DNA of 64,000 nucleotides from Linyphia triangularis (lineage: Eukaryota > Arthropoda > Arachnida > Araneae > Linyphiidae): positions 5,896,273-5,960,272 of the forward strand of contig OZ021723.1 in assembly GCA_963978545.1 (NCBI GenBank). Reading direction: 5' to 3'. The position numbers and the translations under genes are program-made. Shown here piece after piece: positions 46,551 through 57,789 of the stretch (position 1 is its first letter; each line of letters opens with the position of its first letter). Under the pieces are notes generated by a model that saw only the letters and a program-made list of their open reading frames with translations, did no database searches and was not told the origin of the DNA.

Positions 46551-48107
46551 AACTTAGAAAAACTAAACGATGCATCTATATATTTAATAGGCAATACGTT
46601 TTTTGGGGTTAGTCCGTCCGCCTAAACTGCTCAACCAATTTCAATGATCAAGGTGTCATTTTAAAGGAAATAAGCTGTAGATTTGCCAAAACATGCCACA
46701 ATAATTTATTAACACTTTATTAATTAGTTAAATTTCAATATTTTTCATCATTAAGCTACTACAAAGCCTCAATGATTTTGAATATATGAATGGCAACATC
46801 CTTACGTATGTAAACAACAAATCCGTTGCTAATTTTAAAGCTCTTTTTAAACTCTTCGTTTCAAAATTGATTTTTTCTGTTTTTCTGAAGCATTTTTGTA
46901 TTAGAGTAATTATTATTTTGAAGTATTTCTATCCAGAAAATGCCTCGCGTTGGACGTCGTTCTCTAACGGGGCGACTTATCAGAATAAATAAAAGATATT
47001 GGGACTTCAATGTAAGGGCATAGCTAATGAAGTTTTAAGTCAGAATGTTGGTGAATAGTATATTTAACTTTCTATTATAAAACTGCAATTTGGGTGTTTT
47101 CTCTATTAGGCCTTACATTAAATTTATAAAAATTTGGTTACATTTTCTATGGCTGGCAAACCTATTCGAGCGCAGCAAGATGTTTTAAACACAAATTCGA
47201 GCGGCAAAGCCGCTCAATCCGAGCGTAGCGAGGCGTTTGGGGGTTGGCGAGCGTTAGCGAGCAGGGGTCGAAGCCCCCTAGTAAATATATAATGCTTTAA
47301 AACCGCACATGCCCAGACGTTGTGTACGATATCGACTGACAGTAAATGCATTGAAATATTACATAAATATTCGAATTTCTTATTGTACAGACGATTGTAA
47401 AACATAAAAATAATCAGAAAAATAAGGTTGACATATTAAAATAACTTTTGGTTTTAGTCTGATGTAATAGAACTTAGAAAAACAAAACGATGCATAAATA
47501 TATAATGCTTTAAAATCGCACATGCACAGACGTTGTGTACGATATCGACTGACAGTAAATGCATTGAAATATTACATAAATATTCGAATTTCTTATTGTA
47601 CAGACGATTGTAAAACATAAAAATAATCAGAAAAATAAGGTTGACATTATAAAATAACTTTTGGTTTTAGTCTGATGTAATAGAACTTAGAAAAACAAAA
47701 CGATGCATAAATATATAATGCTTTAAAATCGCACATGCACAGACGTTGTGTACGATATCGACTGACAGTAAATGCATTGAAATATTACATAAATATTCGA
47801 ATTTCTTATTGTACAGACGATTGTAATACATAAAAATAATCAGAAAAATAAGGTTGACATATTAAAATAACTTTTGGTTTTAGTCTGATGTAATAGAACT
47901 TAGAAAAACAAAACGATGCATAAATATATAATGCTTTAAAATCGCACATGCGCAGACGTTGTGTACGATATCGACTGACAGTAAATGCATTGAAATATTA
48001 CATAAATATTCGAATTTCTTATTGTACAGACGATTGTAATACATAAAAATAATCAGAAAAATAAGGTTGACATATTAAAATAACTTTTGGTTTTAGTCTG
48101 ATGTAAT
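46551..48107. repeat. 213-bp tandem array, four units, first one split by a Helitron
   Basis: Units start AACTTAGAAAAACAAAACGA at 47471, 47684 and 47897, plus a first unit at 46551. The first unit is 920 bp long; removing the 707-bp Helitron restores 213 bp exactly. Units are nearly identical and contain GTTGTGTACGATATCGACTG. No coding capacity. Confidence 0.95.
46575..47281 (+). mobile_element. Helitron (non-autonomous), copy 2
   Basis: 707 bp, same family as 39592-40461, with a TCTATATATTTAATAGG start and a GGGGTCGAAGCCCC hairpin plus CTAG end. It lies between A (46574) and T (47282) of the sequence GATGCA-TAAATATAT, which is intact and uninterrupted in the three neighbouring array units. 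It lacks about 140 bp present in copy 1, starting just after GGGGCGAC in the short ORF. Confidence 0.95.
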
Positions 48108-48474
48108 AAAAAAATATCCTTGTTATTCCAAGTATTTTTTTTTCCATAACAATAAATTTTAATGAAAGCAACTTTTAATCGAATTTAAAAGTTGTACTCT
48201 ACAATCTCCATGTACTAAAGCTCCTATGTACCAAAATTTCGTTTCTCTAGGTGCAAAACTGTGGATTTGTATAAGGTTCAGACGTACAGACAACTCCAGT
48301 TTTATATATAGAGAGATAATATTCGAGCACGAGGCGTGAGAGAAAGAACTTTTTCCTTTCACGACTAAGTGTTGTTTTTTCCATGATTTTTGATTAAGAA
48401 AGGTTTAATTTTTTCCATGTTGTTATAAAAAAAAATATTAAGAGTGAGTTTAAACAAAAGAAAATAGAATCTAT

Positions 48475-49246
48475 TGTTACGAATTTTTGTATATTTGTAA
48501 ATATTTCGTAGTGTTAATTTTGTAAATAGATAAATTTCTGTACATTTCGCATAAGGCAATGCAATGGTTTGTTTCCCGGCAATAGGGGTGTTATCGCTTG
48601 ATAACGGGTTTTACAGAGGTAACCCTGGGAAGCGAGTTTCAAGGGGCAGGGCATTTAACATTATGGTAATGGGAATCTCGCCAAATTGGCGAGATAGAGC
48701 CAAGTTGGCGATGGTTTTGGAGGCTAATTTTTGTCGCCAAATTTGGCGAGAAAACGCCAAATGTCGCCAAACTTGGCAACCATTTGGCGACATTTTCGGT
48801 ACATGTATCCCATGTATGTACATGTATAGGATTTTTCGACTACTGTCTGGAAAGTTCTCCAAATGTCTATCTCTGGAAGGTTCGTGAAGATTCGCAGCCT
48901 CCCCTATATATAAACCCGGCCGTGAGTGAGTCAGGCAGTTAGTTGATTTTGAATCACTGAGTTAGTTGTCTCTCAACGTTCATTGTGAGAGCTGTATTCC
49001 TGACTTGAGATACTGAGCATTCTGAAGCGAACTGTTTTGCATTGTCTTTTGCGGCGATTTAGCAGTTGTTTGTCAAGTTTTTAACTGCTGTTTTGTGCTC
49101 TGTTGAGGTGAAAAGAGCTGTATTGGGTCTACTAGAACGAGAAGTTCTGGAGCTGTAAGAGAACTGTGAAGAGTTATTTTGGAATAAATTTCTGCAAGTT
49201 TTCATCTGCTGTGGCGTCAAATCTTTCGAACCCGTACAACGCAACA
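48475..49246 (+). mobile_element. Solo LTR (L1), plus strand
   Basis: 772 bp, the longest copy, flanked by CTAT at 48471-48474 and 49247-49250. The palindrome TCGCCAAATTTGGCGA is at 48734-48749 within a dense block of the same motif. CTATATATAAAC at about 48902 is the likely TATA box and an AATAAA signal lies near 49182. Confidence 0.93.
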
Positions 49247-49669
49247 CTATTATACAGTCTAATCAAAATCATTCCTAGTGCTTGTATAGAGGTTACAGTT
49301 ACACAGTAGTTAGTACAGTTATTCTGCTTTCGTTTAGAAAATTCAATCTGCAATTATCTTAGTCATAACTCATTAGGTTATGCTTTAATAAGTGAAGGCA
49401 TAAAATTCTATGCAAAAATGGTTTCTTTATGTAAAGAGTTCTTCAATCATCGCCCAATCACATATCATTAAGTAATTGACTTGGTAATTACGAGTGATAT
49501 TTGTTGTGCGACAAAAAGCGATTTCGGCAACAGAAAAAAGTGTGTTACGTCATATATTTTCGGGAATACGGAATCTTAATAATTCTCTTAACTGTAACTT
49601 TTTTTTTTAAGTTTTAATTTGAGGGTCAATTTGAGTACGGTCATCACTGATCTACAATTCCTGAATTGC

Positions 49670-49880
49670 TTATAAGAGGTTTCTGCTCTGCAAGCAGATG
49701 AAGCCAATTGACTACTTTCCCCCATCTAATATGTTGCTCATGGTTACAAACACATTCTAACTAGTTTCGGGGAGGAAGTAGCTAATATATATCTCTATGG
49801 GGATTCTTAAGTCTTCTTCGGCTTTAAGTCAATAATCAAGCAAGCGCCATCCAGAAGCTGTAGTTAAGATCAGAGACAGA
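49670..49880 (+). repeat. Dispersed repeat D, copy 2
   Basis: Contains TTTCTGCTCTGCAAGCAGATG, then TTCTTCGGCTTTAAGTCAAT, then CATCCAGAAGCTG, in the same order as at 59959-60170. The two copies have similar spacing. Class unknown. Confidence 0.65.
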
Positions 49881-50059
49881 AATGCTTAGTTAGCTATCTT
49901 GGTGAGAAGTGAAAAGGATTCGTGTTCCGGGATGTCTTGTTAAAGTAATTGTTCCTCATAAGTAATTGTTCTTCATAAGTAATTGTTCTGTGTGAGTTAT
50001 TCCAATGTGCTTAAAATATTGATGAACTGTTTTTAAAAAGTCTGTATCTTATATGGGTG

Positions 50060-50245
50060 ATAGGTTGGTTGGTTGTTTTCAGATTATTTGGCGCCGTCAG
50101 CAACACGAGGGCTATAATGCCCCGAAACATTCGTCATTTAACAAGCCAACATACATTTACAAACACCCATGCCTCACACGGGACTCGAACCCGCAAATTC
50201 GCGGTCTAGAAGGTAGCACGCTAACCACTATACCGTTTGGTCGGC
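50060..50245 (-). mobile_element. S1 SINE inserted into a LINE RNase H region
   Basis: The short duplication ATATGGGTG at 50051-50059 and 50246-50254 flanks the SINE. The duplicated bases encode part of the LINE's conserved IWVP motif, so the SINE sits within that element's coding sequence and is younger. Confidence 0.88.
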
Positions 50246-50862
50246 ATATGGGTGCCAGAACACAAGGGTATAGAAGGTAACGAAAAGGCTGATGAACTTG
50301 CAAAACAGGGATCGTCTTACTATCCAATTGGTGCGGAACCCTTCTGTGGCATCAATCTGAAGAGTGCAAAAGGTGTTCTTCATAAATGGGAAAAACAGGT
50401 GATGAATAAAACGTGGCGAAGTTCTTCTGGACAAAAACAGGGCTAAAAGTACTATCATCAGATCATCTCCGAAGATTGCCTCTGCAATTCTTAGATACCC
50501 AAGACTGAAGATGCAAGCAGTTGTGGGTTTCATCACAGGGCACTACCATTTCAGAAAACCCCTTCATACAATGGGACTTTTTCAACAAGATCCCATACGT
50601 AGGAAATGTCACAAAAACGAGGAAACGGTACATCATGTTATATATGAATGTGATGCTCTTGCCCTCACTCGACTTACAACTTTAGGAGTCACCAACACTC
50701 AAGAGTTACACCTTAGTTCCATTAAGGGTTTGTCAAACTTTATTGCCAAAGTGGGGGACTCGAATAAATGGAGCTACGAAACATTGGGTATGGAGCATGG
50801 TACAAAAAGCTACCCTAAAGCAGAGGTGCCACATATCTGACTAACCCAAAACGAAGAAGAAG
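50246..50862 (+). pseudogene. LINE (non-LTR retrotransposon) 3' remnant: RNase H domain and C-terminus
   Basis: WVPEHKGIEGNEKADELAKQ at about 50248-50307 is the classic end of an RNase H domain as found in Jockey/I/R1-type LINE polyproteins. A second frame (about 50443-50840) continues with TGHYHFRKPLHTMGL and HKNEETVHHVIYEC, the C-terminal zinc-knuckle region; the first cysteine of that knuckle is not visible. One extra G near 50440-50443 separates the two frames. The reverse transcriptase part is absent, as expected for a 5'-truncated copy. A few RNase H codons lie upstream of the inserted SINE, before 50060. The copy ends with GAAGAAGAAG (50853-50862), matching the S2 SINE tail. Confidence 0.88.
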
Positions 50863-51677
50863 TCTGTAACAAATATTCTTAAAAATATCGAGATTCGACT
50901 TAAAAAAAGTCGCCTACGTTAAATTTCGTTAAAAATGTTAAAATTATCTCTCGCTATAAACAAAGGCGGCGGCATCTTCTTCTGGTTTACGGCAACCCTA
51001 CAGCTTGTCACGGGAGACCATTTTTTTTTTCCGCAGCATCGTTCGGAAGCTCTACAGAAGAAAAAAAACAAGAAGTGATGCCATTTTTTTTTTAAATAAA
51101 AAAAATGCCTAACCGAAAAACACTTAAAAAAAGATGAAAAACAAACAAAGGTTACGGGAAGAGAGATAAGAAAAATTAGGAAATGATGACGAAAGGGGGA
51201 GGGGGGGGGGGGATAAAAAGAAGGACTGAAATTGAAATGAAAAGTTCTTTTTTTTTTTTGCTCTCCCATTCAACACCAAGTAGTATTTCCAAGAATGTCA
51301 TATCCATGGGAAGGGAAGGAAAAGAAATGGAAACTAATTTGGAGAAGTGTATGCATCTTTAAAAGCGCTTTGTTCGTCAAATGATGGTAAGAAAACCACT
51401 TCACTTTGCACTATAATGTATTTGGGAAAGCGAATGCATTTTGTCGGCTGTTTTGTGTGTGAAAAAATTGCATTTAAGGAGATTCGGAGCTTTTGGAGAG
51501 ACGTTACGGTGTCTTGTAGCATGTTTCTTAGAAATTGGCTTATTGTTTTCACAATCACTTTCGGGCTATTTATTTAACAGATAAAACTTAATTTATTGAT
51601 GATTCACGATGTGTGAAGGATAAATTGTTGTTCCAAAATCCTCAAAATGAAAGTTTTTCTTTTTGTTGCTTCTAAAA
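50863..51677. other. Unclassified, partly low-complexity
   Basis: Poly-T and poly-A runs and a poly-G run near 51197-51212. Frames at 51334-51577 on both strands show no domain. Confidence 0.4.
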
Positions 51678-52634
51678 CTAGGGGTGTGGAGCATCGCACA
51701 ACTTTCAATTACAGGCCAGTATGGCGATATTATTTTTTGCGATAATTCTTGTATGGGTTTATTTTTTATTTTTTTTTATTTTTTTTTAAAGAAAGAAAGA
51801 AAGCATCGCCAAAATTGTGATTTTGGCGATGTACTTTTTGATAATCCTTATATTATCCTTTATTAAAAGTAAAACTGAGGGGAGAAGAAAAAACGGTCGT
51901 TGATGAGATATGCTCAAGGGAAGAGTGTTGAAGGCATTCGTTTTTCAACTGACGTGGATTTGTGTCATCTACCGTACCTATATTTTCATCATTCACATAG
52001 TGAAAATTGACAGTTTGGCGATATTTTTGGAGATTTTTCTTATACGGGTCTTTTAAAAAAAAAAAAAAAAAAAAAAAACACGTTCGCCAAAATGGTGTTT
52101 TAGGCGATATATGTTTCGATAATTCTCATATCATCCTTTCTTATATTCTTATAAGTGAAACTGAGGAGAGGAGAAAACACGATCGTTGATGAGCTATGTT
52201 CAAACAAAGAGAACTCTGTGTTAAAGGCATTCATTTTTCAACTTTTGACGCCATTAAAGCATTTCTACGTGAATTTCGAAGGTGGGGATGTTTAAAACAC
52301 CTTAAGAGGCATTACTACAGCAATTTTGTACAAAATTGTTAGAGCCGTTTTTTAGCAATTACTGAAAAACATGATTTTTTCAATGGCATCATGCGTGATT
52401 TTGACGAAAACCTTCATGGTAGATCACCAAACCTCACACCAAATTTGAACATCGTAGGTCGATTTGTTCGGGAGCTATGCTGATCACAGACAAGACATTT
52501 TTTCTAGATCACTTTTTTGAAATCAGGGTGCTCCAAAACGCGGAGAAATTAAAATAAAAATCGAATTTTTTTCCTGACCGAATGCTATGCTTTCATTACC
52601 CTACGTATAATGCATATGGGTAATTGAAAGTAAT
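51678..52634 (+). repeat. Family X repeat, copy 5, with internal duplication
   Basis: It starts CTAGGGGTGTGGAGCATCGC and ends near GGGTAATTGAAAGTAA. A segment of about 280 bp occurs twice (roughly 51715-51960 and 52010-52265), each with a TGGCGATATTnTT phrase, an A- or T-run and CGTTGATGAG. This makes the copy longer than copy 3. Confidence 0.75.
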
Positions 52635-52674
52635 AATTTAAATGATACCAACATTATAGTTATGTATTATCTCG

Positions 52675-52860
52675 CCGACCAAACGGTATAGTGGTTAGCG
52701 TGCTAGCTTCTAGACCGCGAGGTCACGGGTTCGAGTCCCGTGTAAAGGCATGGGTGTTTGTAAATGTATGTTGGCTTGTCTAATGACGAATGTTTCGGCG
52801 CATTATAGCCCTCGTGTTGCTGACGGCGCCAGATAATCTGAATACAACCAACCAACCAAC
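52675..52860 (+). mobile_element. S1 SINE, plus strand
   Basis: Duplication GTATTATCTCG at 52664-52674 and 52861-52871. The B box (GGTTCGAGTCC) is intact and the tail is (AACC)n. Confidence 0.93.
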
Positions 52861-52871
52861 GTATTATCTCG

Positions 52872-53439
52872 TCGACTAATGACAGTAAAAAGGGCGAGCC
52901 GACTGTCCATATCGGAGGTCTGGCTTGGCTCGGACCAACGTCCGATCCCTTCACGTTGAATACTTCAGCTGCGAGATGGACAAAGGTATTCCTCTGGACA
53001 GCCGCTTCCATGGATTAAGGGAATTCGTTTGGCGAATCCTTTGTCTCGCCAAAGGTAGACCGAATAATACTTAAATACTAATTTTTCTTAATTATTACTA
53101 TAAGTTGTGGCAATTGCAACTATAGGAACTCGCAACCTTTTTCAAATCAACAGATCTTCCCATTTTCCATGCTGATATTTTGAAATCTATTTTCAAATAT
53201 TGGAATTCAAATGACCCCCACAGTTACGTGTCTAATTAATTGGAAATTCTAATTGAATTAAGTTACGACATTAGCAGCAACGGGAAGACCTGATATTTTT
53301 TCAACCTTTATTTTATCAACACTTTGTTTTGAAATTTTACTGCCTTTAAAATTGCTAAAGTTTTTTTATTTATTTTTTTATTAATGTTATTATTGGAGTT
53401 ACTTAATTTTTTTCACTAACAATATATACATTATAGACA
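52872..53439. other. No recognised feature
   Basis: The first 170 bp are less AT-rich; no domain is seen in either strand. The remainder is AT-rich. Confidence 0.4.
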
Positions 53440-53558
53440 ATATGATTGATTTGGATAGTATACATAATAAATGGTTATTATGTATAATATTATGTGTAAT
53501 AATCTGCTTATTATACATAATAACCATTTATTACGTATAATATCTAAATTAATCATAT
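53440..53558. repeat. 119-bp palindrome
   Basis: The left arm (ATATGATTGATTTGGATA, then CATAATAAATGGTTATTATG) and right arm are inverse copies of about 50 bp around a spacer of about 20 nt. It may be a tiny MITE; I see no target duplication. Confidence 0.75.
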
Positions 53559-54120
53559 TTAGTTCTAACATATACAAAATTTATACATTTGTTCATTTTT
53601 TTCTTAAGTTTTATTAATTTTTATTTTGAAATATTAACAATGATTAAATTACGCAATGTTGAAATGAATTGATTGTCACAGTTCTCAATTCTGTGATATA
53701 TATTCATACTGTGCATAATTTCAAAAAAACGGACAAAAGCCCTTTTAACAATACGATCCAAATCCCCTTATAACTGATTTTTCCATTTATTTCGCGATTA
53801 AATCATTCCACATAATACAATAATCACACACACACATCTTTTTCCGACAAAATACTTTCCGTACAAACAAAACGCACCAATCCCGAAATATACTCCAACA
53901 ACGAATAAACATCGACACAATAGTACATACAATCTTAAAACACGGTCCCTGGAACGAATAAATCCATAAGTATTTCAACTTCATTTGGCGAATGTGTATC
54001 ATCCCTCTCCCCATTCAACTCTTACATCACCAACTCACGGCAATGTTTCGCGTTACTTCTCATACAGATTACAAACACACACCCTCCAAGAACAACTAAC
54101 CAGACCTTTTGGGATTATGG
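53559..54120. other. No recognised feature
   Basis: AT-rich followed by a more mixed stretch. No domain in the short frames. Confidence 0.4.
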
Positions 54121-54121
54121 T

Positions 54122-54148
54122 CCTCTCTCTCTCTCTCTCTCTCTCTCT
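54122..54148. repeat. (CT)n microsatellite
   Basis: About thirteen CT dinucleotides. They cause the repeated Arg-Glu in the overlapping minus-strand frame. Confidence 0.9.
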
Positions 54149-54179
54149 ATTGTGTGAACATGGATGGAGCATATATTTG

Positions 54180-54393
54180 AGCAAAAGGATCTAAATCCAA
54201 CAGGAAAACACCAACAAAAGATATCTCCTCTGCTTGTGCAAGTATTTGCCGTCGTGACGAGCTGAACCTGCGTGCTTGTGACCACTGCAGCAGTCGAAGG
54301 ACAAAAGCTATCCGCACAACGAACTTTGTTTGCGGAGTGGCCAATGGGGAATTGATATTCGGAAATGTGCTCGGAAAGAAGAACCTCGCCTGC
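54180..54393 (+). other. Possible coding exon with six cysteines (weak)
   Basis: A stretch of about 70 codons is open on the plus strand and ends at TGA 54391-54393, with SACASICRRDELNLRACDHC in its middle and further cysteines later. Base composition is clearly less AT-rich than the flanks. There is no ATG, so it would have to be an internal or last exon; candidate AG acceptors lie at 54188 and 54202. I do not recognise the family and cannot exclude chance. Confidence 0.2.
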
Positions 54394-54466
54394 TGAGAAC
54401 AATAGTGAGATGAGGATCTTCTGCTCTCATATTGAAACGTTGCTAGTTAGAAAACGATGGCCCGAT

Positions 54467-55310
54467 TTAAGGGGGTCTTCAGAATTCTAAAATCTTTATT
54501 TTTAGAATTATTTTTTCTGAAATTTTTTTATGCTGTAATCTATGATGCTTTGAAACTTTAAAAACTATTTTAAATTTTCAAATTTTAAAAATATTTTTAA
54601 AAAAATTAACCCTTTGCATTCCAGTGGCGCCTCTCAGGTGCCACACGATTGGATGCCAAACCACGAGAGGACCATTAGGTGTGATGCGGAAATTCGATGC
54701 AAGGCCAACTACTGTGTTTAGTTTCTATGAAGCAAATCCATAAACACCAGCCGAACCTAAAATGTCTCGAGTTGCTGATTCCTCCGCGCGAAAAAGGCCT
54801 GGAGTGCAAAGGGTTAAAAAACTTCAAAATTTTGATGTTTTCTAAATTTGATATATCAAAAAAACTTTTTTAAAAAATAACTTAATTTTTACATAAAGCT
54901 ACTTCTTAGAATTCATGTCAAAAATTGTCTTCGTTATTTTTCAATAAAGTAATAAGAAAAAAAAAATGTTTTGTGCAAAAACTGTATAAAATCCATATTA
55001 TGCTAAGCTTCCAAAGTTTTTTTTTAAAAAAGTAAAATAAAAAAACATAATTCATGAAGACAAATTAAAGAAATATGTATGAAAAATAATTGTGGAAAGT
55101 TTCATAGATTTATAACAAGTAGTTTTTAAGTTATATCAATTTAAACTCAAAAAAGAGACAAAAAGCAATCACCGAGAAAAACAGTTTCATAGTTTCAAGA
55201 TAGCATGTCTGAGATACAGTTGTCATGTAACAAAAACTGAAATATTTCAAGTTCTACTAAAGGTAGAAACAAAATTTTTATGCCATTTTGTTAAAACATA
55301 TTTGTATTAT
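54467..55310. mobile_element. Old TTAAGGGGGTC-type element, left end certain, right end not found
   Basis: TTAAGGGGGTCTTCAGAAT at 54467 matches the termini at 16540-17271. The AT-rich interior follows similar phrases (a TTTATTTTTAG-like start, CCATATTATG, CATGAAGACAAA). A piggyBac-like MITE sits inside (54606-54817). The right terminus may have been lost where the (TAA)n run begins. Confidence 0.5.
54606..54817. mobile_element. piggyBac-like MITE, about 210 bp
   Basis: Outer TTAA on both sides and termini CCCTTTGCATTCCA / CCCTTTGCACTCCA (right end inverted). Just inside, one end has GGCGCC and the other GCCTTTTTCGCG, the same asymmetry as in the longer copy at 56715-57318. No coding. Confidence 0.85.
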
Positions 55311-55314
55311 TTTT

Positions 55315-55926
<612 letters not shown>

Positions 55927-56036
55927 TGGAATTCCTCTTAAAAAAACTGATTGCTATAGGCACAGAATAGCATCCAGTTTTGACTACGACCTGAATTAAA
56001 TTGATATGGATTTGTCATTTTTAATAACTAATGAGT

Positions 56037-56220
56037 GCCGACCAAACGGTGTAGTGGTTAGCGTGCTGGCTTCTAAACCGCAAGGTTGCGGATTCGAGTC
56101 CCGTGTCAGGCATGGGTGTCTGTAAATGTATGTTGGCTTGTCAAATGACGAATGTTTCGGCGCATAATAGCCCTCGTGTTGCTGACGGCGCCAGATAATC
56201 TGAAAACAACCAATCAACCT
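56037..56220 (+). mobile_element. S1 SINE, plus strand
   Basis: Full-length copy with a slightly changed B box region (GGATTCGAGTCC). The target duplication is weak (CTAATGAGT versus CTATGACTT), so this copy is probably older. Confidence 0.88.
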
Positions 56221-56714
56221 ATGACTTATTGGCATGTTTCCTGTAAGGGGTCAACTGTCATAATTCTCGTCTAGAATTCAAGTGGTCCCAATCCTTATCA
56301 GCGCTCTGTGAACTATCTTGAAAGAATGCTCTCCTACATTAATTTTGCTCTCAAGCCTCTTTTTCAAAGTTAGCACACATGGTGGCGATCGTAACAAATA
56401 GCTTCAGGTCATATATCAGCCAGCCGGAAAGCTTTCCGGTATTTGATCCTTGAATTTTTGGAGCTTCAGCAGGACTTCCGATCTAACAATGTTTCTGCAC
56501 AATATAGTTTCCACAAAATCACCACGGCTTTCAACCGGTAGAGAGTCGATAGCGTCAAATTGTCCCATGAAAATGTTTCTCAAATTTGTTCTTGAATTGC
56601 AAGTAGAAAAACTTCATTTTTTAGGTAACCATCTTTTGCACTTGTGAAGTCTAAGTCTTAGATATAGATTTTGCGTGGTATCAACCTAGTCGGTATTTTA
56701 TCACTTCATCTGAA
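56221..56714. other. Unclassified; possible decayed coding stretch on the minus strand
   Basis: On the minus strand a stretch near 56590-56440 reads FMGQFDAIDSLPVESRGDF and onward for about 50 codons before stops. It has a protein-like composition, but I cannot assign it to a family. It might be a transposon-derived remnant. Confidence 0.25.
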
Positions 56715-57318
56715 TTAACCCTTTGCACTCGATGCCTTTTTCGCTTGCTCGAACCAGCAACTCGAGACGATTTCTGCCAAAATCCGTAAACACTTTACAA
56801 GTACTTTAAAAACATTTATAAGCAAACAAACATATACAAATAATAAAATTTCGCCAGTTTATTCATTTATATGTCGAAAACAACACACTTTGATAAATAT
56901 TACACTCTGTAATTAGTTTTGGTGTGATATTTTGTAAAACAATATCCAAGATGCATCCTAGGTTTGTCAGGACACGTATCACAGTAATACGAAATTTCCC
57001 GCTTACCTCCTGGCGTGTTACTGTCAGAACTAGAGCTGATCTGATCTTCCTCCATATTTTTAAGGCTCAAACACTTTTTAGTTACTATATTTACTGCCAA
57101 GAATGTTTCAAGCGAATACTACGCTGAGACTAACTAAACTGAGCTAAGATTTGGCTACAATGTCAGCGTAGCCTAGTCCACGAAAGTACTTCCGAGAAAA
57201 ATATCTAATGGCACATCCTAAATAAGGAGATCGAGTTACAAAAGACCATAGCGTCGTAGTAGCGTCGCTCGATTTCAGACTTCAAATCACTCTGCGCCTC
57301 TCGAGTGCAAAGGGTTAA
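56715..57318 (-). mobile_element. piggyBac-like deletion derivative, 604 bp
   Basis: Outer TTAA at 56715-56718 and 57315-57318, with 14-bp termini CCCTTTGCACTCGA in inverse orientation. The minus strand keeps about 250 bp of 5' leader, a start codon, and the codons for the cysteine-rich end of a piggyBac transposase. The catalytic middle is gone. Confidence 0.88.
56900..57052 (-). CDS. Mini-ORF: piggyBac transposase start joined to its cysteine-rich domain
   Basis: A 50-residue ORF beginning MEEDQISSSSDSN, the acidic, serine-rich kind of start seen on piggyBac transposases, followed after GGKREIS by YYCDTCPDKPRMHLGYCF and a YHTKTNY end. CxxC, then H, then C-F with YHT is the pattern of the C-terminal cysteine-rich domain, which binds zinc and the transposon end. 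The roughly 500 catalytic residues between these parts are deleted, in frame. The start at 57052 is preferred over 57100 because the upstream residues look like translated leader. It could only act as a DNA-binding fragment, if expressed at all; a chance in-frame deletion is equally possible. Confidence 0.72.
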   Translation of the reverse strand, partial: EEDQISSSSDSNTPGGKREISYYCDTCPDKPRMHLGYCFTKYHTKTNYRV

Positions 57319-57464
57319 GCCAAGAAACCTCAGTTATTCAATCTTGATTCAATATGTATACAGATAAAAACGAGGACAACGCAAGTAAAACTTAACTACA
57401 AATTATACCACAAAGGTGCATGCCTCATTTGTGCTCTAATGCAGTGAATTTCAACTCAATTAGG

Positions 57465-57646
57465 TTGGTTGGTTGTATTCAGATTATCTGACGCCGTCAG
57501 CAACACGAGGGATATAATGCGCCGAAACATTCGTCATTAGACAAGCCAACATACATTTACAAACACCCATGCCAAACACAGGACTCGGAACCCGCAACCT
57601 CGCGGTCCAGAAGCTAGCACGCCAACCACTATACCGTTCGGTCGGC
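57465..57646 (-). mobile_element. S1 SINE, minus strand
   Basis: Perfect 14-bp duplication TCAACTCAATTAGG at 57451-57464 and 57647-57660. Confidence 0.95.
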
Positions 57647-57789
57647 TCAACTCAATTAGGGAAATGTTTTTTGGAATACTGTTATATGAATTTTGCACTT
57701 AATTACACTCAAATATTTTCTTGTAAAAGAAAGTTAACAAAGTTGTTTCAAACATTTTTGTTGAACATTTCGAATTTCGCTGTAACATG

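Noticed and set aside
51334..51577. Two opposed ORFs of about 75 residues
   Set aside because: No domain, no splice context, and each is explained as the shadow of the other in a less AT-rich patch.
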